Part shown: in pieces, positions 35,879 through 43,986 of the stretch | How the letters are laid out: every line of letters starts with the position of its first letter | Position numbering within the stretch: position 1 is the first letter of the stretch | Assembly: GCF_003721435.2 (NCBI RefSeq) | Contig: NZ_CP054585.1 | Location: 744,001 to 808,000 of the forward strand | Source of the DNA: Halorubrum sp. CBA1229 | GTDB lineage: Archaea > Halobacteriota > Halobacteria > Halobacteriales > Haloferacaceae | Reading direction: 5' to 3' | DNA: 64,000 bases | Translations under genes and position numbers: made by a program | Notes under the pieces: model-generated | Database searches by the model: none | What the model was told of the DNA's origin: nothing | The model's input: only the letters and a program-made list of their open reading frames with translations

Positions 35879-36595
35879 ATGGCGAACCCGCCGCCAGCGG
35901 TCGATCTCAAGCCCGACCTGACGGACGACGTCGCCCTCGTCACGGGGGCGAATCGCGGGATCGGCGCCAAGATCGCCGCGAGACTCGCCGAACTGGGAGC
36001 GACCGTCTACGCCGGCGCTCGGGATCCGAGCGACGTCACCGCGGCCGACCGACACGCGGTCCGACTGGACGTGACCGACGACGACGAGATCCGGGCGGCG
36101 ATCGACCGGATCGAGCGCGAGCGGGGCTCGCTCGACGCCTTGGTGAACAACGCGGGCGTCTTCCCCCGGTCGGGGCCGCTCCACGAGATGGAGATGGACG
36201 CGTTCGACCGCACGACGGCCGTGAACCTTCGCGGGCCGGTCGCGGTGACCAAGCGCGCGCTGCCGCCGCTGCTGGACGGGGACGGGAGTCGCGTGGTCAC
36301 CCTCTCGTCGGGGCTCGGCCGGTTCACCGAGGGCGAAATGGGCGGTCAGTACCCGGCGTACCGACTCTCGAAGGTCGGGGTCGGCGGGCTGACCGCGTAC
36401 CTCGACGGCGAGTACGGCGACCGGGGACTCATCGCGAACGCGGTCTCACCCGGCTGGGTCCGAACGGACATGGGCGGGGAGGGCGCTCCCCGGTCGCCGT
36501 CGAAGGGGGCCGAGACGCCGGCCTGGCTCTGTCGGTTCGCGCCGGGAAGCCCGAGCGGACGGCTCTGGAAGGACCGCGAGCGAATCTCGTGGTAG
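35879..36595 (+). CDS. SDR family oxidoreductase, carbonyl-reductase-like
   Basis: The 238-residue protein has ALVTGANRGIGAKIAARL, the acidic VRLDVTDDDE, NNAGVFPRSGP, catalytic Ser in VVTLSSGLGRF and YxxxK in YPAYRLSKVGV. This resembles plant/animal carbonyl reductases more than FabG. Substrate unknown. The ATG at 35879 is chosen; upstream in-frame sequence is not SDR-like. It starts 180 bp after the PPOX gene and precedes another SDR in the same direction. Confidence 0.9.
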   Translation: MANPPPAVDLKPDLTDDVALVTGANRGIGAKIAARLAELGATVYAGARDPSDVTAADRHAVRLDVTDDDEIRAAIDRIERERGSLDALVNNAGVFPRSGPLHEMEMDAFDRTTAVNLRGPVAVTKRALPPLLDGDGSRVVTLSSGLGRFTEGEMGGQYPAYRLSKVGVGGLTAYLDGEYGDRGLIANAVSPGWVRTDMGGEGAPRSPSKGAETPAWLCRFAPGSPSGRLWKDRERISW

Positions 36596-36668
36596 CCACC
36601 CGGATCGACACCGAGTCGGCCGGCGAGGGCCCGGCGGGTCTCAAGTGCGTTCGGACCCAACGGGCGCC

Positions 36669-37580
36669 ATGACGAAGCATCCGGAGACTATCGCGGGCGT
36701 CCATGACGTCGACTGCGCGGGCCTCCAGGCGCTCGTGACCGGGTCGACGAGCGGTATCGGACGCGCCGCGGCGCTCGCGCTCGGTCGGCTCGGCGCCGAC
36801 GTCATCGTACACGGCCGCGACCGGGAGGCCGGAGCGGCCGTCGTCGACGAGCTCGAGGCGACCGGTTCGCACGGCCGGTTCGTCCGGGCGGACTTCGCGG
36901 ACTCCGATTCGGTGCGGGAGCTCGCCGCGAGCGTTCGCCGGGAGACGGACGAGCTCGACGTGCTGATCAACAACGCCGGCGGCTTCTTCCGGAAGGGGCG
37001 ATTGACCGACCTCGGCGTCGAGTACACCTTCCACGTCAACCATCTCAGTCCGTACCTCCTGACGGCCGAGCTGCTCGATCACCTCGCCGACGGCGCCCGG
37101 GTCGTGACGACGGCGTCGGCCGCCCACCGGGGAACGGAGCTCGACCTCTCGAGGGTATGCACGGTCGAAGGGCACTCGGCGACGTGGGCGTACGGCCACT
37201 CGAAGCTCGCGAACGTCCTGTTCGCGAACGAACTTGCCGCCCGCTTGGACGCGACCGACCGGAACGTCGTCTCGAACAGCGTCCATCCCGGCGCGATCCC
37301 GGGGAGCGGGTTCAGTCGATTCCTCCCGGCACCGCTGCCGCGCGTCCTGGGGGCGCTCGACGCCCTGCCCGTCGTCACGAGCGTCGCGGACGGCGCCGCC
37401 GAACTGCTCGTCCCCGCCGTGTCGCCCCGAACGGCCGACGTGTCTGGCCGGTACTTCTCCGGTCAGCGACCGACGCGGCCGGCGCGCGCGGCGGTGGACG
37501 CGGCCGCCGCCCGCCGTCTCTGGAAGGCGAGCGCCGAGCTTCTCGACACTGAGCCGCCGCTCTCGACCGCCAGGTCGTGA
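36669..37580 (+). CDS. SDR family oxidoreductase, retinol-dehydrogenase-like
   Basis: The 303-residue protein has ALVTGSTSGIGRAAALALG, INNAGGFFRKG, the long substrate loop HVNHLSPYLLTAELLDHL, catalytic Ser in VVTTASAAHRG and YxxxK in YGHSKLANVLF. The extended C-terminus (about 200-303) is usual for the retinol dehydrogenase-like branch. The start ATG at 36669 follows the previous SDR stop by 73 bp. Confidence 0.9.
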   Translation: MTKHPETIAGVHDVDCAGLQALVTGSTSGIGRAAALALGRLGADVIVHGRDREAGAAVVDELEATGSHGRFVRADFADSDSVRELAASVRRETDELDVLINNAGGFFRKGRLTDLGVEYTFHVNHLSPYLLTAELLDHLADGARVVTTASAAHRGTELDLSRVCTVEGHSATWAYGHSKLANVLFANELAARLDATDRNVVSNSVHPGAIPGSGFSRFLPAPLPRVLGALDALPVVTSVADGAAELLVPAVSPRTADVSGRYFSGQRPTRPARAAVDAAAARRLWKASAELLDTEPPLSTARS

Positions 37581-37624
37581 ATCGGGCGGTCGACGTTCGA
37601 GAGAACCGGTCGACGAGCGGGGCC

Positions 37625-37843
37625 TCACTTCGCCGGACAGCGGTCGATGCCGAGCGCTCGGTACAGCAGACACCGCCGCGTCGCGCCCTCGACGATCAGG
37701 ACCGCCGCGGCGATACCGAGGCCGACCGCGGAGACGACCGGGACGCTCACCGTGCCGCTCGCGACGAGGAGTGCGAGCGCCGCGGTCGCGACGCCGCCCG
37801 CGATTCGGGCGATCGCGTCGATCCGTCCGACGTTTCGCTGCAT
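37625..37843 (-). CDS. DUF2892 (YgaP transmembrane-like) small membrane protein
   Basis: The 72-residue protein matches the small two-helix DUF2892 pattern: NVGRIDAIARIAGGVATAALALLV then a second hydrophobic segment and the closing RRCLLYRALGIDRCPAK with two Cys. The ATG at 37843 is preferred to one three codons earlier because a CTTTAGCC box sits about 24 bases upstream. Function unknown; in other organisms the domain accompanies rhodanese sulfur-transfer proteins. Confidence 0.85.
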   Translation of the reverse strand: MQRNVGRIDAIARIAGGVATAALALLVASGTVSVPVVSAVGLGIAAAVLIVEGATRRCLLYRALGIDRCPAK

Positions 37844-37977
37844 ACGCGTCATAGCGGCTCCGCGGGCTAAAGCGCTGGGTGACTGACCCCCGGCGAAGGG
37901 GCGAGAATGCCGTCGCGTCGTCTCGAGCGTGCCGATCACGCGGACGTCGCCGTCGAGCTCGCCCGGGCGACGGCCCG

Positions 37978-38244
37978 CTACCGCTGTGTGACCCGCCACG
38001 TGGTCGCCCCGGTGTACGACCACTTCTCGATCTCGAGGTCCTGCATCGAGTCCTGGAGCCGGACGATCAGCGCGCCGATCTCCTTCGGCGAGAGGTCGAC
38101 GTCGTCGGCGATGAACTTCGCTTTGAAATACGTCTCGCCGTCGGCCGCCTCGGCCCGGAGGAACTCGGCGAGCCGGTCGGCCTTCGACTCCGACGACTCG
38201 GGCGAACTCGCGGCCGACCGCTCGGCGGTGTCGGTCGCGCTCAT
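37978..38244 (-). CDS. Small conserved haloarchaeal protein (DUF7123-like, from memory)
   Basis: The 88-residue protein has a Ser/Glu-rich start (SATDTAERSAASSPESSE) and a conserved core TYFKAKFIADDVDLSPKEIGALIVRLQ followed by EIEKWSYTGATTWRV. The core looks like a small winged-helix-type fold. I recall similar sequences in nearly all haloarchaea; the family number is from memory. The start overlaps the stop of the 38501 membrane protein (ATGA), so the two are coupled. Confidence 0.82.
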   Translation of the reverse strand: MSATDTAERSAASSPESSESKADRLAEFLRAEAADGETYFKAKFIADDVDLSPKEIGALIVRLQDSMQDLEIEKWSYTGATTWRVTQR

Positions 38245-38501
38245 GACCGGCTCGCGGCGCTGTCGTGGTCGTGACCGATGACGACGCACGCCGCGTGGAG
38301 GGCGATGAGCGCCAGCGGGCTCCACCCCTCGAATCCCATCGCGCCGTAAGCGGCGGGCACGTACGCGAGCGGCAGGATGATCGCCGCCCAGAAGGCGACC
38401 GCGCGAACGCTCGCGACCGCTCGGTTCCAACAGGCGCTCGAGACGCTGGCCCCGATCCGCATCGGCGCTCGAATCCGTGAGGAGGACGTTTTGCTTGACA
38501 T
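38241..38501 (-). CDS. Small membrane protein, two TM segments
   Basis: The 86-residue protein has a basic N-terminus (SSKTSSSRIRAPMRIG), two hydrophobic segments (AVAFWAAIILPLAYVPAAYGAMGF and LALIALHAACVVIG) and a short tail with HDHD. A TTATATG box at about 38541-38548 gives a short leader if the ATG at 38501 is used. It forms a two-gene operon with the downstream 88-residue protein gene. Confidence 0.75.
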   Translation of the reverse strand: MSSKTSSSRIRAPMRIGASVSSACWNRAVASVRAVAFWAAIILPLAYVPAAYGAMGFEGWSPLALIALHAACVVIGHDHDSAASRS

Positions 38502-38686
38502 GGGGAACACCGGACGTACTCGTCGCATGGAGCGGGGACATCATATAACGGCCAGAGCGTTGGCGCTGGTTCGCTTGGATTAACCGAGATACCGGACGTT
38601 TCGGGACCGTTCACGAACCGCCCGCGACCGTTCAAATAGCGTCCAGAGACTATTAAACGGTTTATAATCCGCTGAGAGGATGTTAT

Positions 38687-39046
38687 TCAGGAGCGCAGTC
38701 GGTCCGCGGGCGGCGACCGAATCACGTCTCGACGGAGCGCGATATCCCGCGGTCGCTCTTCGGGTCGCCATCGACCGCCGATCTGGTCGCGCGGGTAGTC
38801 CCGATAGGTGCCGTCGAGGAACGTGGTGACGCAGCCGATCGCCGCGGTGAGCGTGACCGCCCAGACGACCTCCTCGCGGAACGAGGCCTCCAGCGCGCTC
38901 AGGTGCGTGGTCCCCGTCCAGTCGCGGGTGCGATGTCGTCGCCTCCCGGCATCTCGCCCGGCGACCGTTCGGACTGCCGACCGGATCCCCGCCCCCGACG
39001 ACGGCGAGGGCGAGGACGAACGGCGAGTCGTCGCTGAGACGCTCAA
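38687..39046 (-). pseudogene. Possible degraded membrane-protein gene
   Basis: A 119-codon frame contains a plausible segment EEVVWAVTLTAAIGCVTTFLDGTYRDYPRDQ near its end, but a Ser/Arg-rich, non-haloarchaeal N-terminal half. In the neighbouring frame, SDDSPFVLALAVVGGG reads well just upstream. The pattern fits an old gene broken by a frameshift near 38990. No other gene is seen between 38502 and 39119. Alternatively this is untranslated sequence. Confidence 0.3.
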
Positions 39047-39119
39047 CCGGACGCACAGGCCGAGAAGGACCCGTCAACGGCCGCGATGGATTTATGTTTT
39101 CTCTGGTACATTTCGACGT

Positions 39120-39584
39120 ATGAATCAGCCGCCAGCAGAAGCGCTGGACGACGCGGCGATCGAGTCGTTCCTCGAAACGCAGTCGGTGGGGACCCTCTCG
39201 CTCGCCAAGGCGGACGAGTCGTACGGCGTCCCCGTCGCGTTCACCTTCGACCCGGACGCCCGAGACCTGTACTTCCGGCTCGGGTACGCCCCGGGGAGTC
39301 GCAAGCGAGAGTTCGTCGACTCGACGGATCGAGCGACGTTCGTCGTCGCCGACGAGACCGAGGCGGGCTGGAAGAGCGTCCTCGCGCGCGGCGAGCTCGA
39401 ACACCGCAGCACCGTCGAAAGCCTCGACACGCACCGGTCGGGCGACGACTCGGTCAGTCAGGCCGAACGCGAACTCGCGATCCCCTTTTATAATGTGTTC
39501 GACGAGCCCGAGGACATGGTCTTTGCACTCGTCCGCCTCCCGATCGACGAGGTGACCGGCGTGGCGGAAGCCGGCACCAACTGA
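39120..39584 (+). CDS. Pyridoxamine 5'-phosphate oxidase family protein
   Basis: The 154-residue split-barrel protein shows SVGTLSLAKADESYGVPVAFTFDPDARDLYFRLG, REFVDSTDRATFVVADETEAGW and VLARGELEH. It is a distant paralog of 35270-35698. TTTATGTT at about 39091 lies 28 bases before the ATG. Small haloarchaeal proteins of this type are numerous; the cofactor is probably FMN. Confidence 0.87.
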   Translation: MNQPPAEALDDAAIESFLETQSVGTLSLAKADESYGVPVAFTFDPDARDLYFRLGYAPGSRKREFVDSTDRATFVVADETEAGWKSVLARGELEHRSTVESLDTHRSGDDSVSQAERELAIPFYNVFDEPEDMVFALVRLPIDEVTGVAEAGTN

Positions 39585-39796
39585 CGCTAGGCGCTCGGAA
39601 CCGGGGCGTGGGGCGAGTTCGGTCGGAGCCGGCCGAGACGGAGAGCCGCGACCGGACGAGTCGGATTCCGGGCGACGGCGCGAGCGCGAGACCGAGGCGC
39701 CGGGCGAATAGTTTCTCATCAGTGATAACTGCGGAGGAACTATCATATATCTCGGTGGCCGACCGTGTCGGTACGGACGCGAACGACGGACGGAAC

Positions 39797-40300
39797 ATGA
39801 GTCTGAATCCACGGCAATACGACGTACGGGAGCTGCGCCGGATCGCGGACGCACCGCGGGACGGCGCGGACGAAGCGCCTCGGGAGCGGCCGCTTCGTCA
39901 GCCGAACCGGAACCGAGCGGAGCAAGCGGCCCGCTCGGCCGCGTTCACCGAGCTGCTCCAGCGTCAGCGAGGGCTGCGGCTGTCCGGCGACGGGTCTCGA
40001 CCCGCAGACGCCGAGGACCGCCCGTACCTGCGGGCGGTCCCGGCCTCGCCGGACGCGGAACGCGAGGTCGGCGACTGGCTCGGCTACCTCGTCGACGTCG
40101 GCGGTCACCTGCGGAGCCGCGACGCGCTGTCGTACTACGCCGAACTGGGCTGGGTCGCCCCCGCCGCGGTCGACGCGCTGACGCGTCGGCTGGAGGGGTT
40201 CGACGCCCCGCGCCACGATCGGCCGTTCACTCCCGCGGACCACCGGATCAGTCTCGTCTCCATCGTCCGAATCGCTTCGTGTGCGAGTGATCAAGAATGA
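39797..40300 (+). CDS. Archaellum D/E-domain (FlaD/FlaE-like) protein
   Basis: The 167-residue protein has an Arg/Ala/Glu-rich N-terminal half and a C-terminal match to the FlaD/E domain: RPYLRAVPASPDAEREVGDWLGYLVDVGGHLRSRDALSYYAELGWVAPAAVDALTRRLEGFD has the hallmark W-x-x-Y-L, G-G, YY-x-x-x-GW and final G-F. It is not in an archaellum operon. Its stop overlaps the start of the actin-like gene (ATGA), which suggests a joint function. The leader after a TCATATAT box (39744-39751) is about 20 bases. Confidence 0.78.
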   Translation: MSLNPRQYDVRELRRIADAPRDGADEAPRERPLRQPNRNRAEQAARSAAFTELLQRQRGLRLSGDGSRPADAEDRPYLRAVPASPDAEREVGDWLGYLVDVGGHLRSRDALSYYAELGWVAPAAVDALTRRLEGFDAPRHDRPFTPADHRISLVSIVRIASCASDQE

Positions 40301-41352
40301 GCGACGACGACGAATCCACGGAGATCAACGGTACAGACGGCCCCGAAGCGGTCGGCGTGAAACTCGGCAGCACCCGGACGGTGCTCGACCTCCCCGACGG
40401 TCGAGGCGGCCGCGAGCGCCACTCGACGCTGACGTGTCTGGCGACGTACGAGGACGCCATCACGGGCGAAGAGAAGGTCCTGTTCGGCCACGAGGCCGCG
40501 ATCGAGTACCCCGACACGGTGCGGTTCATGCTCCGGTCCGGGCTGCCCGAGGACGACGAGAGCGTCGCGGACGCCGAGCGCTTCTTCGAGGCCCTCGTGG
40601 ACGCCCACGACGTCCCCGAGGACAGCGCGGTCGTCTACGCGGTCCCCACCATCGACAACGAGGCGGGCGTGAAGAACCTCAAGTCGGTGATCGAGGGCTC
40701 CTCCATCGGTGAGGTCGAGACGCGGAGCTACCCCGAGTCGCTGTGCGGGGCGATCCCCGCCTACGGCGACGATCTGGCCGCCATCGACGAGGTGTTCGTC
40801 TCGATCAACATGGGGTCGACGACGCTGGAGGCGTGCGCCTACCGGCGCGGCGAGCAGCTCTCGCCGTTCTCGACCGGCTCGGTGACGGGCAACGAGGTCG
40901 ACCGCCGGATCGTCGCCGCGGTCGAGGAGGAGAGCCAGGGCCGGGTCCACATCGACCGGACGACCGCTCGGGAGTACAAGGAGGAACACGCCGACGTGTA
41001 CGACTTCGAGCCGTTCACCGACGTGATCCAGCAGCCCGGCGGCGGGAGCCACGAGTTCACCGTCGACCGCGGCGTCCGGGAGCCGGTCGACCGCTACATC
41101 GACGAGGCGGTCGACGCCGTCGCCAACGAGTTCCTCCCGGAGCTCGCGAACGACCACATGAAGCCGTACCAGCTCGCGCTTGGGCGCCCCATCGCGGCGA
41201 CCGGCGGCATGGCCTGCATCCCCGGGCTCACTGAGGAGTTCGAGAAGCGCCTCTCGGCCGAGCTCGACCGCGACGTCGAGGTCGTCTCCCCCGACGACCC
41301 CGCGACCGCCGCCGCCGAGGGCGCCGGTCGGATCGCCGAGCGCCTGATCTGA
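40297..41352 (+). CDS. Actin-like ATPase (MreB/salactin/volactin-type)
   Basis: The 351-residue protein has the actin/Hsp70 fold motifs: phosphate 1 VGVKLGSTRTVLDL (about 18-31), phosphate 2 VFVSINMGSTTLEACAY (about 167-183), the connect region GSVTGNEVDRRI and the adenosine motif IAATGGMACIPGLTEEF (about 304-320). The length suits the haloarchaeal actin homologs described as salactin and volactin, which affect cell shape. An acidic N-terminal tail (DDDESTEINGTDG) is present. It overlaps the upstream archaellum D/E-domain gene by ATGA. Confidence 0.82.
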   Translation: MSDDDESTEINGTDGPEAVGVKLGSTRTVLDLPDGRGGRERHSTLTCLATYEDAITGEEKVLFGHEAAIEYPDTVRFMLRSGLPEDDESVADAERFFEALVDAHDVPEDSAVVYAVPTIDNEAGVKNLKSVIEGSSIGEVETRSYPESLCGAIPAYGDDLAAIDEVFVSINMGSTTLEACAYRRGEQLSPFSTGSVTGNEVDRRIVAAVEEESQGRVHIDRTTAREYKEEHADVYDFEPFTDVIQQPGGGSHEFTVDRGVREPVDRYIDEAVDAVANEFLPELANDHMKPYQLALGRPIAATGGMACIPGLTEEFEKRLSAELDRDVEVVSPDDPATAAAEGAGRIAERLI

Positions 41353-41377
41353 TCGGGCGGGTCACCCCCGACGCTAT

Positions 41378-41851
41378 TTAAATATCGAACAGCCGCTCGG
41401 CGTCTTCAGCCTGCCGGCGGTAGATCCCCCGTCCCTTCAGCCGCGGCACCTCGTGCCGGTGGAGCGTCTCCGCCTCGCAGTCGTACAGCATGGGAAAGAC
41501 GTTGGTCCGGCGGCGGGCGACCGTGTACGAGCACGCCGCGTCGACGAGCGACGGGTCCGGGTCGGCGACCGGGAAGACGACGTAGCCGAGGGGGGTCGTC
41601 GACCCGTGTCGGTCGTCGACGCGGTCGACGAGCACGTCGCGGAACGCGTCGGCGGTCGAGACGAGGTTCTCCGGCTCGGGATCCGAGTCGTCGTCGACCA
41701 GAGTGGCGAGGACGGTGACGGACCCGATCGAGTCGTCGTCGTCGCGTACCTCCCATACCGGGTCGAACCCGTTCGTGTTCCCCTCGATCGGCTCGAAGCC
41801 GTGTTTCCGGCGATTCGCGACGACGGCGTCGCGGTACTGCGTATGGTCCAT
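41378..41851 (-). CDS. Haloarchaeal hypothetical protein (157 aa)
   Basis: This soluble protein starts MDHTQYRDAVVANRRKHGFEP and contains DPVWEVRDDDDSIGSVTVLATLVDDD, GSTTPLGYVVFPVADPD and RRRTNVFPMLYDCEAETLHRHEVPRLKGRGIY. It has an alpha/beta look with no recognised motif. A TTTTTTATC box lies about 28 bases before the ATG at 41851, which decides against longer starts. It converges with the actin-like gene. Confidence 0.75.
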   Translation of the reverse strand: MDHTQYRDAVVANRRKHGFEPIEGNTNGFDPVWEVRDDDDSIGSVTVLATLVDDDSDPEPENLVSTADAFRDVLVDRVDDRHGSTTPLGYVVFPVADPDPSLVDAACSYTVARRRTNVFPMLYDCEAETLHRHEVPRLKGRGIYRRQAEDAERLFDI

Positions 41852-41947
41852 GCGCACACACATGGACCGGATGATAAAAAATGACACACATACCGGCGAC
41901 CGTCGCCCGTCGCAGCCCGGTCGCCGACGGAGTCCCGACGAGTCGGA

Positions 41948-42397
41948 TCAGCGGAGCCGGTCGAGCTCGTCAGCCGCCGCGAGCTCCGCGATTATATACC
42001 GGTGTTGGACCGCCCAGAGCCGCTTCGCGACCGCGTAGGCGACGGCGACGGCGGCGACCGAGAGGAGGCCGGCGGCCGGGCCCGCCGTGACGGCGACGAC
42101 CGAGGACTGGTAGCCGAGCGCGCAGACGACGAGCGCCGCGACGACGGTGGCGAGGGGGCGACGCAGCGGGTTCCGGGCGAGATCAGCGAGACTCCGGAGG
42201 TCCCGTTCGAACGCCGCCGGCAACTCGCCGTCGAGGCGGATCCGCTCCGCCGCCGCCCACGTGTGGGAGTCGTCGGCGGCGTGGGGGACCGGATCGGCGT
42301 CGGCAACCGGATCGGCGTCAGCAACCGGATCGGCGTCGGCAACCGGATCGCCGTCGCCCTCTCTCCCCGACCGCGGCGACCGAGGGGATCCCGACAT
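41948..42397 (-). CDS. Membrane protein with N-terminal Asp-Pro-Val-Ala-Asp-Ala repeats
   Basis: The 149-residue protein has a repeated N-terminal segment (DPVADA three times, encoded by 18-bp repeats), a helical region and two hydrophobic segments (LATVVAALVVCALGYQSSVV and AAGLLSVAAVAVAYAV) near the C-terminus. TATTTATAAG at about 42419-42430 places the start at 42397. No family recognised. Confidence 0.75.
   Translation of the reverse strand: MSGSPRSPRSGREGDGDPVADADPVADADPVADADPVPHAADDSHTWAAAERIRLDGELPAAFERDLRSLADLARNPLRRPLATVVAALVVCALGYQSSVVAVTAGPAAGLLSVAAVAVAYAVAKRLWAVQHRYIIAELAAADELDRLR
42291..42356. repeat. 18-bp tandem repeat, about 3.6 copies
   Basis: GGATCGGCGTCGGCAACC repeats at 42291, 42309 and 42327, with a partial copy at 42345. 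It lies inside the gene at 41948-42397, in frame (six residues per unit). Confidence 0.9.
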
Positions 42398-42553
42398 ACG
42401 GGTGCGAAGGGGCACGCAGCTTATAAATACCTTGTGGATAGTTCACATGTAACGGAGGCGCGGGACGTCGGTCGGGAGTGATCCAACGAGTGAGTCGGAT
42501 GAAAGCCGGGAAACCTGACGAAGCCGCCGCCCGCGACGGCGTCGGGAGTGCCC

Positions 42554-42895
42554 CTACTCGTCGTCGGATTTCCCCGGCCACGTCACGGAGCCGAGGAACG
42601 GGACGCCGGTCTGTTCCGCCGCTCGCGAGATCATGTGCGCGCCGGTCGGCACCGTCAGGAACAGGAAGACGATGCCGATGAGCGACGAGAGACCGGCGCC
42701 TCCGGGACCGAAGTAGACGAACCCGGCGAGGAAGACCGCGACCGCGCCGATGGTCGCCGGCTTGCTCGTCGCGTGCATCCGGTTGTACACGTTCGGCAGC
42801 CGCAACAGCCCGATCGTCCCGACCGTGAGGAAGAACGTCCCGACGGCGATGAAGCCGATGACGATCCAGGTCCGTAGCGGGGTCGATTCGATCAT
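42554..42895 (-). CDS. mnhG: Mrp Na+/H+ antiporter subunit G
   Basis: The 113-residue protein has three hydrophobic segments with the MnhG pattern TIGLLRLPNVYNRMHATSKPATIGAVAVFLAGF. It is the last gene of the antiporter operon. The ATG at 42895 lies within ATGA with a 23-codon frame upstream (42892-42963), a possible coupling device. MrpG is part of the membrane-embedded antiporter complex that exchanges Na+ for H+. Confidence 0.92.
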   Translation of the reverse strand: MIESTPLRTWIVIGFIAVGTFFLTVGTIGLLRLPNVYNRMHATSKPATIGAVAVFLAGFVYFGPGGAGLSSLIGIVFLFLTVPTGAHMISRAAEQTGVPFLGSVTWPGKSDDE

Positions 42896-42963
42896 CGGCG
42901 GTCCCCTCCGGAAACGCGATGCCCCGTCGAAGCGTGCGATTGTGTTCGGTGTCGGTGATTCAT
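42892..42963 (-). CDS. Possible minicistron between mnhF and mnhG
   Basis: A 23-codon frame begins 6 bases after the mnhF stop and ends in ATGA overlapping the mnhG start. The product would be basic (MNHRHRTQSHASTGHRV), unlike haloarchaeal proteins, so it may act in coupling rather than as a protein, or be chance. Confidence 0.3.
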   Translation of the reverse strand: MNHRHRTQSHASTGHRVSGGDRR

Positions 42964-42968
42964 GATGG

Positions 42969-43262
42969 TCACTCCCGCGTAACGATGATGTCGCCTTCGG
43001 TGATGAACTTGGCAACCGCGACCGTCGAGAGGAACGCGATGATCGCGAGGACGAGGCTGACGTTCACGAAGATCCCCCGGCCGGTCTTGATCGCGAACAG
43101 GACGGCGATCGCGACGACGTTCGTCGCGATGGCGTCCAGCGCGACCACGCGGTCGGGAACCGTCGGTCCTCGGACCGCGCGGTAGCCGCACAGCAGGTTC
43201 AGCAGCGCCACGAGGACGATGGCGGCGTCGATGACCGGCAACAGGGCTCCCTCAGCGGCCAT
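42969..43262 (-). CDS. mnhF: Mrp Na+/H+ antiporter subunit F
   Basis: The 97-residue protein has three hydrophobic segments and the MnhF signature YRAVRGPTVPDRVVALDAIATN, including the conserved Asp. The ATG at 43262 lies inside the end of mnhE, an 11-bp overlap; a GTG-led start three codons upstream is possible. Confidence 0.92.
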   Translation of the reverse strand: MAAEGALLPVIDAAIVLVALLNLLCGYRAVRGPTVPDRVVALDAIATNVVAIAVLFAIKTGRGIFVNVSLVLAIIAFLSTVAVAKFITEGDIIVTRE

Positions 43263-43986
43263 TCTTGTCACCTCCCGTGGTCTCCTCGGTCCGCGGATCG
43301 GTCTCTGTCTCCTCGGTCCGCGGATCGGTCTCTGTCTTCTCCATCGGTGAGTCGGTCTCTGTCTTCTCCATCGGTGGGTCGGTCTCCTCCCCCGCCTCCG
43401 GAGCGGCCTGTTTGAGGGCGGGATGCGTTCGGTCGGGCGGGTAGACGGCGAAGTCCGGCGCGGGGTCGCTCGGCGAGAGCTCCTCGTCGAAGATGACGAG
43501 GGCGTAGCGCTCCCACTCGCGGATCGGGTCGACGATGTCCTCCGGATCGCTCCCGTCGATGACGTGGACGTACAGCGCGTTCTCCTCGGGATCGTAGTTG
43601 AGCGTGAGCGACCCGGGGGTCATCGTGATGCTGTTGGCGATGGTGGTCACGCCGAGGTCGGTCCGCACGCGCAGGGGGATGAGGATCACCTCGGACTCGA
43701 TCGGCCCGGCGGGCGCGAGCACGCGGTACGTGACGTCGAGGCTGGCGACGATCGCCTCCCGAACGAACGTCAGCGCGTACAACAACGCGTACGGGACCCC
43801 GCGAAGCGTCCGGGGGAGATCGACGGTCGCCCCGTACAGGCGTCGGAAGACGAAGGCCGTGGGCAGGCCGACCACGAGGCCGATCAGCAGCGACCCGACG
43901 AGCGGTTCGGGCGCGATCGGCGGCCCCTGGACGAACACCCAGAGGACGGCGAACAGGGACCCGGCGACCGGCCAGGTGCGGGTCAC
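43252..43986 (-). CDS. mnhE: Mrp Na+/H+ antiporter subunit E with C-terminal repeats
   Basis: The 244-residue protein has the MnhE domain over about residues 1-160 (VFRRLYGATVDLPRTLRGVPYALLYALTFVREAI, LTLNYDPEENALYVHVIDG). A cytoplasmic tail ends in four 9-residue units of the type TEETETDPR/MEKTETDPP. The usual protein ends near the domain, so the repeat tail is an addition. The GTG start overlaps the mnhD stop (GTGA). Confidence 0.92.
   Translation of the reverse strand: MTRTWPVAGSLFAVLWVFVQGPPIAPEPLVGSLLIGLVVGLPTAFVFRRLYGATVDLPRTLRGVPYALLYALTFVREAIVASLDVTYRVLAPAGPIESEVILIPLRVRTDLGVTTIANSITMTPGSLTLNYDPEENALYVHVIDGSDPEDIVDPIREWERYALVIFDEELSPSDPAPDFAVYPPDRTHPALKQAAPEAGEETDPPMEKTETDSPMEKTETDPRTEETETDPRTEETTGGDKNGR
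43284..43391. repeat. 27-bp tandem repeat, four units, in mnhE
   Basis: Units at 43284-43310, 43311-43337, 43338-43364 and 43365-43391. The first two are identical; the next two are a variant. Each encodes nine residues in frame. Confidence 0.9.

Noticed and set aside
38580-39854. A 424-codon minus-strand frame across the PPOX gene
   Set aside because: It is mostly the antisense of a clear plus-strand gene. Only its middle part overlaps the doubtful remnant reported separately.
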